A stretch of 64,000 bases of DNA from positions 50,674 to 114,673 of the forward strand of contig JBAYVQ010000001.1 of assembly GCA_041674565.1 (NCBI GenBank), given 5' to 3'. Position 1 is the stretch's first letter. Every line of letters begins with the position of its first letter. The notes under the pieces were generated by a model. The model did no database searches, had not been told where the DNA came from, and saw only the letters and a list, made by a program, of their open reading frames with translations. Below are positions 10,248 through 20,052 of this stretch, piece by piece. Source of the stretch: CALMFT01 sp041674565 (GTDB lineage Bacteria > Patescibacteriota > Gracilibacteria > Absconditabacterales > Absconditicoccaceae). Both the position numbers and the translations under genes were made by a program.

Positions 10248-11591
10248 TTATTGAAGCAACTCTCCGATAATTCTGTTGGCTACGTTGTAACCTTCACGTG
10301 TCAGTTTCAGACTAGTTCACTGTACTTGTATGAGTCATGCCTCATTCAGTGTATCAAGTTTTTCTTTGTATTGCGGTACTAGCACCTTAGTGAAATCCTC
10401 GATATTACTGATTCCGTAACTTCTCAGGCTCAGCATAAACGATTCATATTGAATATCATGCTCTTGTAGTACGATAGTCTTCTTATTATCTATATATTTT
10501 CATTGGATGTATTCCATGATATTAGTTGTGTTGGTATATCTCGCTCCTTGATTATCATTTGGAATATCTCCAAAATAATCTGATTGGGCAATGAGGGAGC
10601 GGGGCAGCATGCCAGAGGCGCTTGCACCTATGCCTATATATGGTTGCATGGTCCAGTATACACTATTGTGACTGCTGTTTTTCCCTGGTAGCGCAAAGTT
10701 ACTGACTTCGTATCTGTTGTATCATGCCCCTATCAATGTTTGCTCAAACATATGATGCTCTGTCACGATAGCTTCATCATCAGGTGTAATACATTGTTTG
10801 AGCGTAGGACTGATGTGCATGCTTGGGTTGTGTCACATGGACTCTCGTTTGCTTCCTGGGAATAGTTCTAGCATATAGAGACTGAAACTGTCTGCTGTGT
10901 AGCTATTTACGAAATCTTCAAAAAACCCCCATTTGTTTGCGTTCCATGTAGATCCTCACTGTGCGTTGATACTTTTCTCATGTAAGGTGCCAAATGCTAT
11001 AAAATCAAAATTGTAGCAATGATTGCTTTGCTTTACTTTTTGGAGTTCGCGCAAATAGCCTTTGATATTGTTGTAGGTATAGCTCCTACCAGCTAATTTG
11101 AGGATCTCATCATCAAATGTCTGTAATCCTCGAGAAAATCTTATCCTTGGTGTAGATGCATAGTATTTGCTGATATGTCTGACGAGCTGAATCGTTTCTT
11201 CAAAGGGGTCAGGGTTCAATTCTATGCTTATTTCTTCTAGATATTCGCAGGATCGCACCCTGGATATATGATCAATGATGTCAATAAGTCACTGTGCGCC
11301 TATCGTGGCGGGGGTTCCTCCTCCTATGTAAATTGTTTTGACTTGTGTGCTATTGCTGATGTGTGCCCACATGTCTATTTCCTGATGTAGACTGCTTAAA
11401 TACTGCTCTATCAGATTATCTTGAAAATTTGGATGCTCTTTGGATAGGACAAAAAAATTGCAATAATCGCATTTATAATTACAAAATGGTATATGAATAT
11501 ATACGGAGTGCAGTTTGTGAACTATGAGAGTAAATATTGATTCATATTTGTATGCTATCGTACTAGTAATTGTTTTGCTGCTTATTTCCAT
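10248..11591 (-). CDS. hemW: Radical SAM protein, HemW/coproporphyrinogen oxidase-like
   Basis: About 447 residues from ATG 11591; a GTG at 11594 is one codon upstream. The radical-SAM cluster motif is VYIHIPFCNYKCDYCNF (C-x3-C-x2-C). The SAM-binding GGGTP motif and ELNPDP follow, then the HemW-type C-terminal domain with VSNFALPG and the wing-like end (EAGLIQVQGTSLKLTREG). HemW is a heme chaperone and, as far as I know, CPR bacteria usually lack heme synthesis, so the real substrate is uncertain. The N-terminus before the first beta strand is about 28 residues longer than usual. Several glycines are TGA codons. Confidence 0.85.
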
Positions 11592-11620
11592 CACATAAAT
11601 TTGTTTATCTTCTATGGTAT

Positions 11621-12283
11621 ATGAAAAAACTTATTTTCTTATCTTGTTGTGCTCTAGGCTTGATGTTTTGATCTGTCTCATTCGCCAGAGTGATGCGTCT
11701 GCATCAGGTTAAACCGCCGCTGTTGACAGGAGTTGCGCTTGTGTTTACTGGATCGCAGTGATCTATTACCGTAGATACACTTTTGTTCCAACAGCAACGA
11801 CTGACTCGAGTTAATACCGTGAGATCTGGACTCAATATATACTCTTACATTCTAGACAACAATCTCAATGGCACTGCTCAAGCCTGGTCAGACTATAGTA
11901 AATCTAGGAACGGTATCTCTCACAAAAGATACAACTCTAAGGCATATTATGATTATAATCTGATTCAGAAGCGATTTGAAGAGGCTGGTTTGATGTTCAG
12001 CAAAAAAAAGGGAACCAAAGTAGTGGAAAACATAGGGCGGTGATATGTGCGTTGCGGCAAGCTATCTCACACAAGATCAGTAGATTGTACCAAGGCTTTG
12101 ATAGATGCCACTAAGACAAGCTGGAACTTTTTTATGTCAGAAAAGGGGAAATCCTATGCTCCTCACTATAAATCCATCATCAGTGAACAGTATGAATGGG
12201 CATGATTTGGCGTCTCTGTTGATGTAGATCAAAAAAAATACTACATCACTGCTCATTATAGTGTGCCTTTTGTCGCGAGATAG
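11621..12283 (+). CDS. Secreted CAP (SCP/PR1)-domain protein
   Basis: 220 residues with a signal peptide (MKK, hydrophobic stretch to about residue 20). The rest matches the CAP fold: AQAWSDYSKSRNGISHKRY with the first cavity histidine, then VVENIG equivalent to the GENI motif, then TKTSWNFFMSEKGKSY, and finally WAGFGVSVDVDQKKYYITAHYS as the GVG...Y...Q-F block. CAP proteins are extracellular; proposed activities include lipid binding and protein interaction. The divergent neighbour is hemW, and a beta-propeller secreted protein lies downstream. Confidence 0.75.
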
Positions 12284-12401
12284 GTTTTTTGTGACCTGCT
12301 TTGATGATGTCACATGTGCACGATACAATCGTATTCCCGTATAGAGGTCCAAAGACGACTATATCTTATTATATTATGCTTTTACATTGTTTGATCATAT
12401 A

Positions 12402-14654
12402 ATGAAAAAACTACTTTTATTGCCCTTATTTTTTCTTACTACGACTGCCGTGTACGCAACCAGCTCATCTGCATTGACTACGCTGTGAAGGAGTATAAGC
12501 ACGCCAGATGCTAGGCCAAATGTGGTTAGCACGGGCATCGAGATAGATAATTCATTGATCGACGCACTTGAGAAGCAACCAGAAACAGATTTGGTGAAGG
12601 AGTTGAAAGACGCAAAAAATTCTCTCAAATTACAGTCAGCTGTTAGCTGTGATGATTTTGACACAGTGCTCACGAACTGGGTCAATAAGCATAAAGAGTT
12701 TTTCCAAAGACCATACTATGGCGGTCCTATGCCACTGATGAGAGAAGGGTGAGTTGCTGTAGACTCTATGGTAAAGACAGCTGTTCCTGAATCAGCAGCT
12801 TCCGACGCGCCAATGGCAGCTGGTGTATGATGATGAGCCCCTGACTATTCTTCAACCAATGTTCAGAAGGTCTGAATAGATGAACCCGATATCATTAAAA
12901 ATGACGGTGCCTATATTTATTATGTAAACAACACCAAGAAGTTGTTGTATATTCTTAAGGGACCATACAATGGGACTACACTTGATTTAGGTTCCGCTAA
13001 TATTGTCAAAATACTCAAACTGCCCTCTACTTACAACACTACTGACTTATTGATAGACGGTAATAAACTTGTTTTGGTATCATCTAGATACTTGAACTTA
13101 CCTTACGATCAGAATAAATCTTTTTTTGAAAAAAACACAAGAACCAACGTAGTTGTATTTGATATTTCCAATAAGGATAAAATTTCTATCCTGAGATTGT
13201 TTGATTTTCCTGGTCAAATCCAAGAAAGCAGATTGAGCAACGGAAAACTTACAGTAGTCAGCAACTTGTGGTTTAGTTGGTGACCAATTTACTGGATCAT
13301 GAACCAGAAACAATCTATTGATGATGTGCTTACAACATCCAATATTATTCCTAGTGGTGCTGAGATTGTAAGAAAAGCCTCTGGTAAACTTGATAAACAT
13401 GTGTACAAGCCAGATTGCTCGTCACTACACTATATCTTGCCAGACGCTGTTGATAACTTTAACCCATCGGTTGGTGTGATCCACACCATTGATTTGCGTA
13501 AAGATAATAATGCTCATACCAATCTTTTCTATGGCAACGCTGGTCAGATCCATGCAACCGATAAATCATTGTATATAGTCAGTAGTATCAGTCTCAATAG
13601 TTACCAGTATGCTTCTTGCCCTCCAAATGCTAAATGCGCTATGCCACTAATCCGAAGGGAGCCTAACAATTTTTCTCTTGTCCACAAATATAGCTTAGTA
13701 AGTGGTAAACCAGTGTATCAAGACTCTGCTCTTGCAAAGTGAGATCTACTGAACCAGTATAGTATGGATGAAGATGCGAATGGCAACTTTAGGATACTCA
13801 CAAGAAGTCGATCACCCGAACTCGCTACTCATTTATGGGTTTTTGACAATAAGTTAGCTCTCAATGGCTGGCTACTCAATATTGAACCAAAAGAAGATTT
13901 TAAAGCTAGTAGGTTTATAGGAGATAAACTATATTTGGTGACATTTCAGCAAATTGATCCTTTATTCGTCATTGACCTAGCTGGTAAACCAAGAATTCTT
14001 TGAGAGCTCAAGATACCTTGATTTAGTCAGTATTTACATCCATATGCAACTATGAAAGATGGCAAACAACTGTTGCTGTGATTATGAGTGGACACTCAGA
14101 ATACATGAGGCAGGGTGAGCACAAATGGAGTTAAGTTAGACTTATACGAAGTGGATTACAATTTGGTAAGTAGTAATAACATAACCATTAAACAGTTATT
14201 CACAAAAACTCTGTGATGAAGATGAAGCTGGTCAGAAGCTATAGATAATCCTAGAGTATTTGTCTGGAATGAGAAAACAAAAAAACTATTTTTGCCCATC
14301 ATAGCTCAAGATGAAATAGAGAAAAAGGTATGTAACAAAGATTATTATGGACAGGATTATTGTTATCCACAGTTTACCTATAGCACTACGTTTGCTGGCG
14401 TAAAAACATTGAGCGTAACACTCAGTGGGGGCATTACTGAGTTGGCTAGTAAAAACTATAAGGATCAGATTATTTCTTATCTCAAAGAAAATAATCAATA
14501 TTATGGTTCAGAATATAATAACTATGGCTTAGATCAGCGACAATATATGAATCTGTGAAATAGAGCAGGATATATTGGAGATGTTACTTACTTTGTAAAT
14601 AATGCTTTCGCTGATTTTGTTTCACCAAGAGAATCCAAGACAATAAAGTTTTAA
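12402..14654 (+). CDS. Secreted C-terminal beta-propeller protein (PF09826-like)
   Basis: 750 residues with a signal peptide (MKKLLLLPLFFLTTTAVYA). After a ~140-residue linker ending in a glycine run coded by three consecutive TGA codons comes the family signature TNVQKVGIDEPDIIKNDGAY. Repeated beta-propeller blades follow (DLLIDGNKLVLVSS, FDISNKDKISILRLF, HATDKSLYIVSS, FIGDKLYLVTF, IDLAGKPRILGELKIPGF). This is the Beta_propel family (COG4880), distantly related to WD40. The function is unknown, probably extracellular binding. The gene contains one of the ATAATCTGA repeats (14465). It ends with TAA. Confidence 0.8.
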
Positions 14655-14716
14655 TTTGCAATTAGATAGTATTAAAATAATAAGATATTGTATTATTTAT
14701 AATCTGATAGGGTACT

Positions 14717-14944
14717 ATGGACCAGGTATTGAGTATTGCTAGAGATACTACTACGTTACTTCTGCCTATATTCTTAGTTGGCTGTATCATTGCTGTATTC
14801 TTCGTACTTGCTTTGTTGATTAGGATGAATAAGATCGCTGGCAGTGTGCAAGAGACAACATTTCGAGTCAATAATCTTCTCCACAATAGCTTCTTTATGA
14901 TTACTAACTTTGTTACCACTTTGTTTGAAAAGAAAGGAAAATAG
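14717..14944 (+). CDS. Small single-pass membrane protein
   Basis: 75 residues. One long hydrophobic segment (residues ~12-36, LLLPIFLVGCIIAVFFVLALLI) is followed by an amphipathic tail and a basic end (FEKKGK). No family is recognised. A TATAAT sequence 14 bp before the ATG (14698-14703), part of an ATAATCTGA repeat, could serve as the -10 box and would give a very short leader. It ends with TAG. Confidence 0.6.
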   Translation: MDQVLSIARDTTTLLLPIFLVGCIIAVFFVLALLIRMNKIAGSVQETTFRVNNLLHNSFFMITNFVTTLFEKKGK

Positions 14945-15017
14945 AACCAATTATTTCATCTTCAAATTATAAAACCTGTCCTTGTGATGGGTTTTGTGTA
15001 TTGGGAATTTGATAGAA

Positions 15018-15090
15018 CAAAAAGACTGGGAATCGAACCCAGACCAACGGCTTCGGAGACCGCTATGCTAACCGTTAACACCATCTTTTT
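15018..15090 (-). tRNA. tRNA-Arg (anticodon CCG)
   Basis: On the minus strand: acceptor AAAAAGA/TCTTTTT with discriminator G, anticodon loop CTCCGAA giving CCG, and T arm CTGGG-TTCGATT-CCCAG. The acceptor stem is almost pure A/T, which is unusual but consistent with the base composition. No CCA is encoded. Confidence 0.9.
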
Positions 15091-15141
15091 GTAGGCACTT
15101 CGTGCTAGTGTCTACAGTAGAAATTGCTCGATCTAATGCAA

Positions 15142-15624
15142 CTAGAATTCTATAGAACTTCTGGTGACGCTTAGTACTAGTTGTATAATTGCCAGTGAAC
15201 TTAGTGCCAATAGTATTCATAAGAGTGCATATATGGCAGTACTTCTTGCTTTTTTTTGCTTTCCTGGATCCCCAAATGCAGTGGCATACATAATACCTGC
15301 TCGAATAATAATAGGTACCGCTAATGCAATTGTTACTCTCAAAATGAGCTTAGTGAATCTTACTAGATATGGTTCCTTTCGTTCTGTTCCTCATCAACCT
15401 ATATTTACCTCTAGAGTTTTAGTAAAAACTTGTCATCATACGGCTCATTTATCATTACCAGGATTGATAACAGTATCATATCTCTTTGATTCATCAAAGG
15501 CTTGATTGAGAAGATCGTTGTTTGCGTAAGTATAAGTATTGTGGATCGTTGCACAAAGAAAAATACCCACTACTGTCACGCATATATGGTATCGTGATAA
15601 ACGAAATGAGCTAACGTATTTCAT
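15142..15624 (-). CDS. T4SS-pilin-like protein with two transmembrane helices
   Basis: 160 residues from the ATG at 15622-15624. A signal peptide or first helix (residues ~12-35) is followed by a mature part with a glycine-rich region (PGNDKGAVGGQ). Two hydrophobic helices come next (ILRVTIALAVPIIIRAGIMY and IYALLGILLALSSLAII), separated by a short basic loop GDPGKQKKAR. This layout is that of the VirB2/TrbC-like pilins common in CPR genomes. It is the last gene of the ruvX-tilS-nudix operon, 22 bp after the coiled-coil gene. Whether it forms a pilus cannot be judged from the sequence. Confidence 0.65.
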
Positions 15625-15646
15625 GCGATAAAGTAAGATGGCAATA

Positions 15647-16066
15647 TTAGGCGATTTTGGACAAAAGAGCGTCGGCCTGAGTTGTGTCTTGTTGGCTGGC
15701 AAGTTGTTCCTCTGCTTTGGTTTGTTGTAATACGATATTCTGATTGATTTGTTGTTTTTTCATGAGGTACTTTTTTTTCACTTCTACGCTTTCTTGTTGA
15801 TACTTTTTTTGTATTTCTTCGAGCTTTGTTTTTTCCCTTGTAAGAATATCATTGAGTCTTGCTATTTGCTCATCATTCATCAAAGGCAATAAGGAAAATC
15901 GTGACTGCTTTTCTTGCACTGTATCAATACTTTTGGATCCCAAAACAAGTACGATAAGATCTGGCATACTCTGTATAAAATTGACAGGTATATCATATTT
16001 TGTTGCGTCCTCCCGTACTGCTTCGGGGAGATACTTTTTGATGTAATCTATGAGCTGAGTATTCAT
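15647..16066 (-). CDS. Hypothetical coiled-coil protein
   Basis: 139 residues. The N-terminal half (MNTQLIDYIKKYLPEAVRED) looks helical. From about residue 65 to the end there is a highly charged Gln/Lys/Glu-rich helix (TREKTKLEEIQKKYQQES) with heptad-like spacing, probably a coiled coil. No glycine is coded by TGA here. It lies between the NUDIX gene and the pilin-like gene in one minus-strand operon. No function is recognised. Confidence 0.6.
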   Translation of the reverse strand: MNTQLIDYIKKYLPEAVREDATKYDIPVNFIQSMPDLIVLVLGSKSIDTVQEKQSRFSLLPLMNDEQIARLNDILTREKTKLEEIQKKYQQESVEVKKKYLMKKQQINQNIVLQQTKAEEQLASQQDTTQADALLSKIA

Positions 16067-16091
16067 ATGATGTTCAAAAGACTAAAGTACT

Positions 16092-16700
16092 TTATAAGTT
16101 GTTTTTGTGGTCTTTTCGGAATTTTTTTTGATGTTCACTCCCTATGATATCCAAAATTATTTCTGTGTCAAATTTTTGAACATCAATAATAGTCTGATCG
16201 TTTTTGTCTTTTTCTAGTTTTGCACTGGGATCTGTCTGTGTCAGCTTATAAAATATATACTTTTTTATGCCTTGCATATCTGGTGAGAATGCGAGATACT
16301 CGTCTATTCTTGTGACACTGCTTAGTTGATCCTTATGTAGACCCGTCTCTTCTTGTATTTCTCTAAAAAGCGTATCGATCTCTGTCTCTCAGGACTCCAT
16401 AGTTCATTTTGGAAATCATCGCATATTGAGGTAATTTTTTACCAATATGACTTTACCTTCTTGATCCGTAATGATTCATCATACTGTTGTGCCAACGACA
16501 GTGATAGAGGACTTAGGATCTAGATTGGACAAAAGATGCTCTGCTTGTATGTCGTCTTTTAGAGCTTTCGTGCTATACTTTTTGTCTATCTCAATGAGCT
16601 TTTTACCTGCTTGACGGATGGCTTTTTGTTGCTGACGCAAAACTCGTCCTGGTGTGCCAGAGCTTCATCATCACCTATATGATCATATACTGTCCGTCAT
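16092..16700 (-). CDS. NUDIX hydrolase
   Basis: 202 residues. The NUDIX box is complete: G-TMESG-E-TEIDTLF-REIQEETGL, matching GX5EX7REUXEEXGU, with its first glycine coded by TGA. The preceding strand VTVVGTTVGGIITDQEGKVIL is typical of the fold. The N-terminal ~65 residues (a Gly/Ser-rich start and a charged helix QQQKAIRQAGKKLIEI) are extra. The ATG at 16700 lies inside tilS, so the two genes overlap by 26 bp and are probably translationally coupled. Likely substrates are nucleoside diphosphate derivatives; the specific one cannot be read from the sequence. Confidence 0.85.
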
Positions 16701-17961
16701 GGTGTATTTTTTGTAGAATAAGTTGGTCTAGATACTCGATTGCTGTATGTTGCGGATTTTCGCGAACTGGGACGAGATACCTAAGAAAACTAGGGATTTT
16801 GTTGTTGATAAGGCGCTTATTTATTGTTTTCCCCTTGTATCTATCCTGTTGCAGGTCAACCAGCCTCGTGCAATCACTATATTGTACCCAATATGCAAGA
16901 ACCTGTCAAGCATCAAATTCTTTGTTTGGTTTATAGATATAGACCTCGTTGTTGCTTATACATACGATCCGCTGTCATACTGGCTTATGACCTGAGATAT
17001 TTTTCTGTAAAAAATCCAATAGCCCTTGTAAGTATGGCTCTGTGATATTGGAGTACTCTCAGATACCTTGTAGTATCCATACTATATCGCTTATGTTTCT
17101 GGGTCTGTACCCTTGATAGACGTAATCAAAACCAAAAAATATAGGCAGTGTTATCTTTTTTAGTTGTACCTTGCTACTGGGTCATGTGAGTACTACATGA
17201 TATCGGCGTCTTATTCCATCTCGTATTGACTCTGACGCGAGGTAGTGATCAAACAACTCAAACATGTCTTGGTGTACAAGCGCTTGGGTGTTGCTTTTTA
17301 CACTCATCCATCGTAACACCAGTGGTGCTATGTCGTTTTTTTCTAGCGACTTGATTATGTCCGATCTTATCTGATTTCTCCTACTCGTGCTTGTGTCATT
17401 ATTTGTTGCATCCACAAAATACTGAAGGTTGTTACTGACACAATACTGCATTACTATATGCTTTGGTATGTCTAATATGGGCCTTAGAATGGTATAGGAT
17501 GACTGAGTCAGATAGTTCTTCCTGTCTATCTCTTGCATATTCAGCAATCACGTTTTTGCGCAGCCTCTTTCGATATTCATGATAGTTGTCTCTAGTCTGT
17601 CTGTGAGATTGTGTCCCAATACTAATGTGCTTGATCATACTTGTTGCATAGTCTGTTGGAAAAATTCATGCCTTGCTTTCCTGAGATCATGCTCTTTACT
17701 GCTTTTTCACTGATATTCTCAGATTATTACTTGTTTGTAATGAGATGTAATATAATCTGATTCGTATGCGGATTCTGAGCGTTGCTTATGATTGAAATGA
17801 GCCAAATATATGTTGAACCCACCCCGTCATTGCTGGTTGTAGTACTCTTGGATGAGATAATGGGTAGCGACGCTGTCTGGTCATCATGAAAACCCTATCA
17901 CTACCTTTTTACTTTGTAGATTTTGCAAGTATTGTTTCAGATTGGTACTTAATGCAAGCAT
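16675..17961 (-). CDS. tilS: tRNA(Ile)-lysidine synthase
   Basis: 428 residues. TilS makes lysidine at C34 of the AUA-reading tRNA-Ile. The N-type ATP pyrophosphatase P-loop is GFSGGPDS, both glycines after the first serine being TGA codons. Also visible are HFNHKQR, the LGHNLTDRLETTIMNIERG segment (usual HNxxDQxET), and LRPILDIPK with D-A-T-N-N-D-T, RNQIR in the family position. The C-terminal part is weakly conserved. It sits 22 bp downstream of ruvX and overlaps the NUDIX gene. Start: ATG at 17961. Confidence 0.92.
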
Positions 17962-17983
17962 ACTCGAATAGGTACTACAAAAT

Positions 17984-18349
17984 TTATTGTTGAGCAAGGT
18001 ATCTGTTGATCAATTCCATTGCTGCTAGAGTGTCATTCGCGATGTGTTTCCCTGTGGACTCGGTAATTGCTTGAGCTTGTACAGAGGTGTAGTTTTCATC
18101 AATTTTTGTGATTGTTCACTCAAACATATACTGCAATGTGTTTATGAATTTGTTTATGATAGTTTGCATGTCTGTATTTTTAGGAAACCCGACTATGATG
18201 GTAGCTATGTTGTGTTGTGCAACAATCCCCATGATATTGAACCACATGTCTCCATCGTTGTCGATATTTCCCAAGGGTAGGGCGATACTTCCATTATAAT
18301 GTGCCAAACCTATGGTCTTTGTCCCGTAATCTATTGCTAGCGTATTCAC
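17984..18349 (-). CDS. ruvX: RuvX/YqgF family RNase H-fold nuclease
   Basis: 121 residues, a little shorter than the usual ~135. Motifs: AIDYGTKTIGLA (first acidic residue), IIVGFPKN, DENYTSVQA (usual DERLTSxxA) and NDTLAAMELI (usual xDxxAAxxIL). The family acts in 16S rRNA 3'-end maturation in some bacteria and was earlier proposed as a Holliday-junction resolvase. It is the first gene of the minus-strand operon with tilS and is divergent from aspS. Confidence 0.9.
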
Positions 18350-18464
18350 GATACCAAATGCTATAATGTAAAATAATTATTACTGTTGTAATACTGAATT
18401 ATGCTTGTAATACAAGGAAACTAGATTACTTGTTTGGCTATATTTAGCTGTATTATTATGAGCA

Positions 18465-19772
18465 ATGGAAAGGGTACTTGTAGCAGATTTGGCACAACAT
18501 TTTGATACTGAGATTTTGATGCAGTGATTTTTGCATGACTTCAGAAATCTTGGTAAGATAGCATTTATTATACTAAGAGATAGGACTGGATTGTGTCAAA
18601 TTGTTCTAGATAATTTAGATGAGATTGCTAAGCTAGAGGGATGCTATCCTGGTACTGTTTTGTCTATCATATGAACCCCTGTTAGTGCACCAGGTAATAA
18701 AAAATTTGGTATGGAAGTACAGTCGGCAAAGGTAGAAGTCGTTACTCCAGTGCACCATGTACATGGTATCGATATTAGTAAGGATGACTTGTCGTTGGAT
18801 ATTGAAAGTATGATTGATAATAGAGTAGTGACACTTAGGCATCCTAAGCAGCAAGCTATTTTCAAACTCGCAGCTACTGTCGAAAAGCAAATGAGACATT
18901 TTTTTGACGCAAATGGTTTTACGCAGATAAACTCCCCTAAATTGATTGGATTTCCCACGGAAGGATGAGCAGAGGTATTTGAACTAGACTACTTTGAAAA
19001 AAAAGCCTACCTTGCTCAAAGCCCACAGTTTTATAAGCAAATGATGGTCCCCGTGTTCGAGAGGGTATATGAGATTGGTAAAGCATACAGAGCGGAAAAA
19101 AGCAATTCTAGCAGGCACGTGACAGAAGTATTGATGCTAGATGTGGAGATGTGATTTATTGATTTTGAATATTTGCTGACTTTCATCAATGGGTTTCTTA
19201 AGACTGTTATAGATGCTACTTGGCAAGAATGAGGGTCTTATCTACATCTTTTGGGCGCAACTCAGCCCTTATTGCCAGAGAAGTTTCCAAGAATTACAGT
19301 CCAAGAATTGCATGAATTGATGTTTAAGGAAACAGGCGAAGACTATAGAAATGAATGAGATTTGACGGCTGCAGAGGAGAAGTTTATTTGTGAATATAGC
19401 GCAAAAAACTGGGGTAGTGATGCTGTTATTGTAACTGAATTCCCTTGGTCTGAAGCAAAATTTTACCATATCCAAAATGCCAACAAACCAGACATCGCTG
19501 AAAGAGCAGATCTACTATTCCGTGGTGTAGAGATAGCAACAGTCCCTATGAGACAAACCAATTATGATAAACTAGTACAGCAGATTGTAGATAGAGGTTT
19601 CGACCCTAGCAACCCTGGACTCAAAGACTATCTTGATGCCTTCAAGTATGGTATGCCGCCAGAAGGTTGATTTGGATTTGGTATATCAAGATTGGTACAA
19701 AAAATAATCTGACTATCGAACGTTAAGGAAGCAGACTTATTCCCAAGAGATAGAAATAGATTGACTCCCTAA
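18465..19772 (+). CDS. aspS: Aspartate-tRNA ligase, archaeal/nondiscriminating type
   Basis: 435 residues, the length of the short archaeal-type AspRS rather than the ~590-residue bacterial type. An N-terminal OB-fold anticodon-binding domain (~100 residues) is followed by the class II core. Motif 2 region: LAQSPQFYKQMMVPVFERVYEIGKAYRAE, with SSRHVTEVLMLDVEMGF. Motif 3: GGFGFGISRLVQKIIGL. The GAD insertion of bacterial AspRS is absent. This type often also charges tRNA-Asn, so amidotransferase GatCAB would be expected elsewhere. An ATAATCTGA repeat falls in motif 3 (19704). Start: ATG 18465. Confidence 0.9.
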
Positions 19773-19787
19773 TTGCTCTAAAGTTGC

Positions 19788-19820
19788 GAACCTCCAGGGA
19801 TATACCCTGGAGGTTCTTTT
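19788..19820 (+). terminator. Intrinsic terminator after aspS
   Basis: Perfect 12-bp inverted repeat GAACCTCCAGGG / CCCTGGAGGTTC with a five-base loop and a TTTT tail. Confidence 0.9.
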
Positions 19821-19972
19821 CCTATTGCTAGTACAGTATGTATTATTTTGAATGACGGACATAACGCCTCAGATAAATATGTATATATGTCAATAGCTAT
19901 ACATACTAAACCTCTATTTACTATAATGCTATACTATTGGCGTTTGAAACTGAGGGGGAAATAGGTATATTG

Positions 19973-20017
19973 TGCTCTACGTAGTTTTAGAGCAGACATT
20001 CGGACATATTATGTCTG
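19973..20017 (+). promoter_or_regulatory. Two hairpins in the valS leader
   Basis: TGCTCTA (19973-19979) pairs with TAGAGCA (19988-19994). The overlapping CAGACAT (19993-19999) pairs with ATGTCTG (20011-20017). A TATAAT box lies at 19922-19927, giving a leader of about 120 nt. The two stems share two bases, so they may compete. No T-box specifier or antiterminator consensus was seen, so any regulatory role is inference. Confidence 0.35.
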
Positions 20018-20052
20018 ATTATCATTGATTTATATTATTGTGTGTAGCTGTC

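Noticed and set aside
19973..20017. T-box leader of valS
   Set aside because: No specifier loop or UGGN antiterminator bulge is visible, and the leader is too short.
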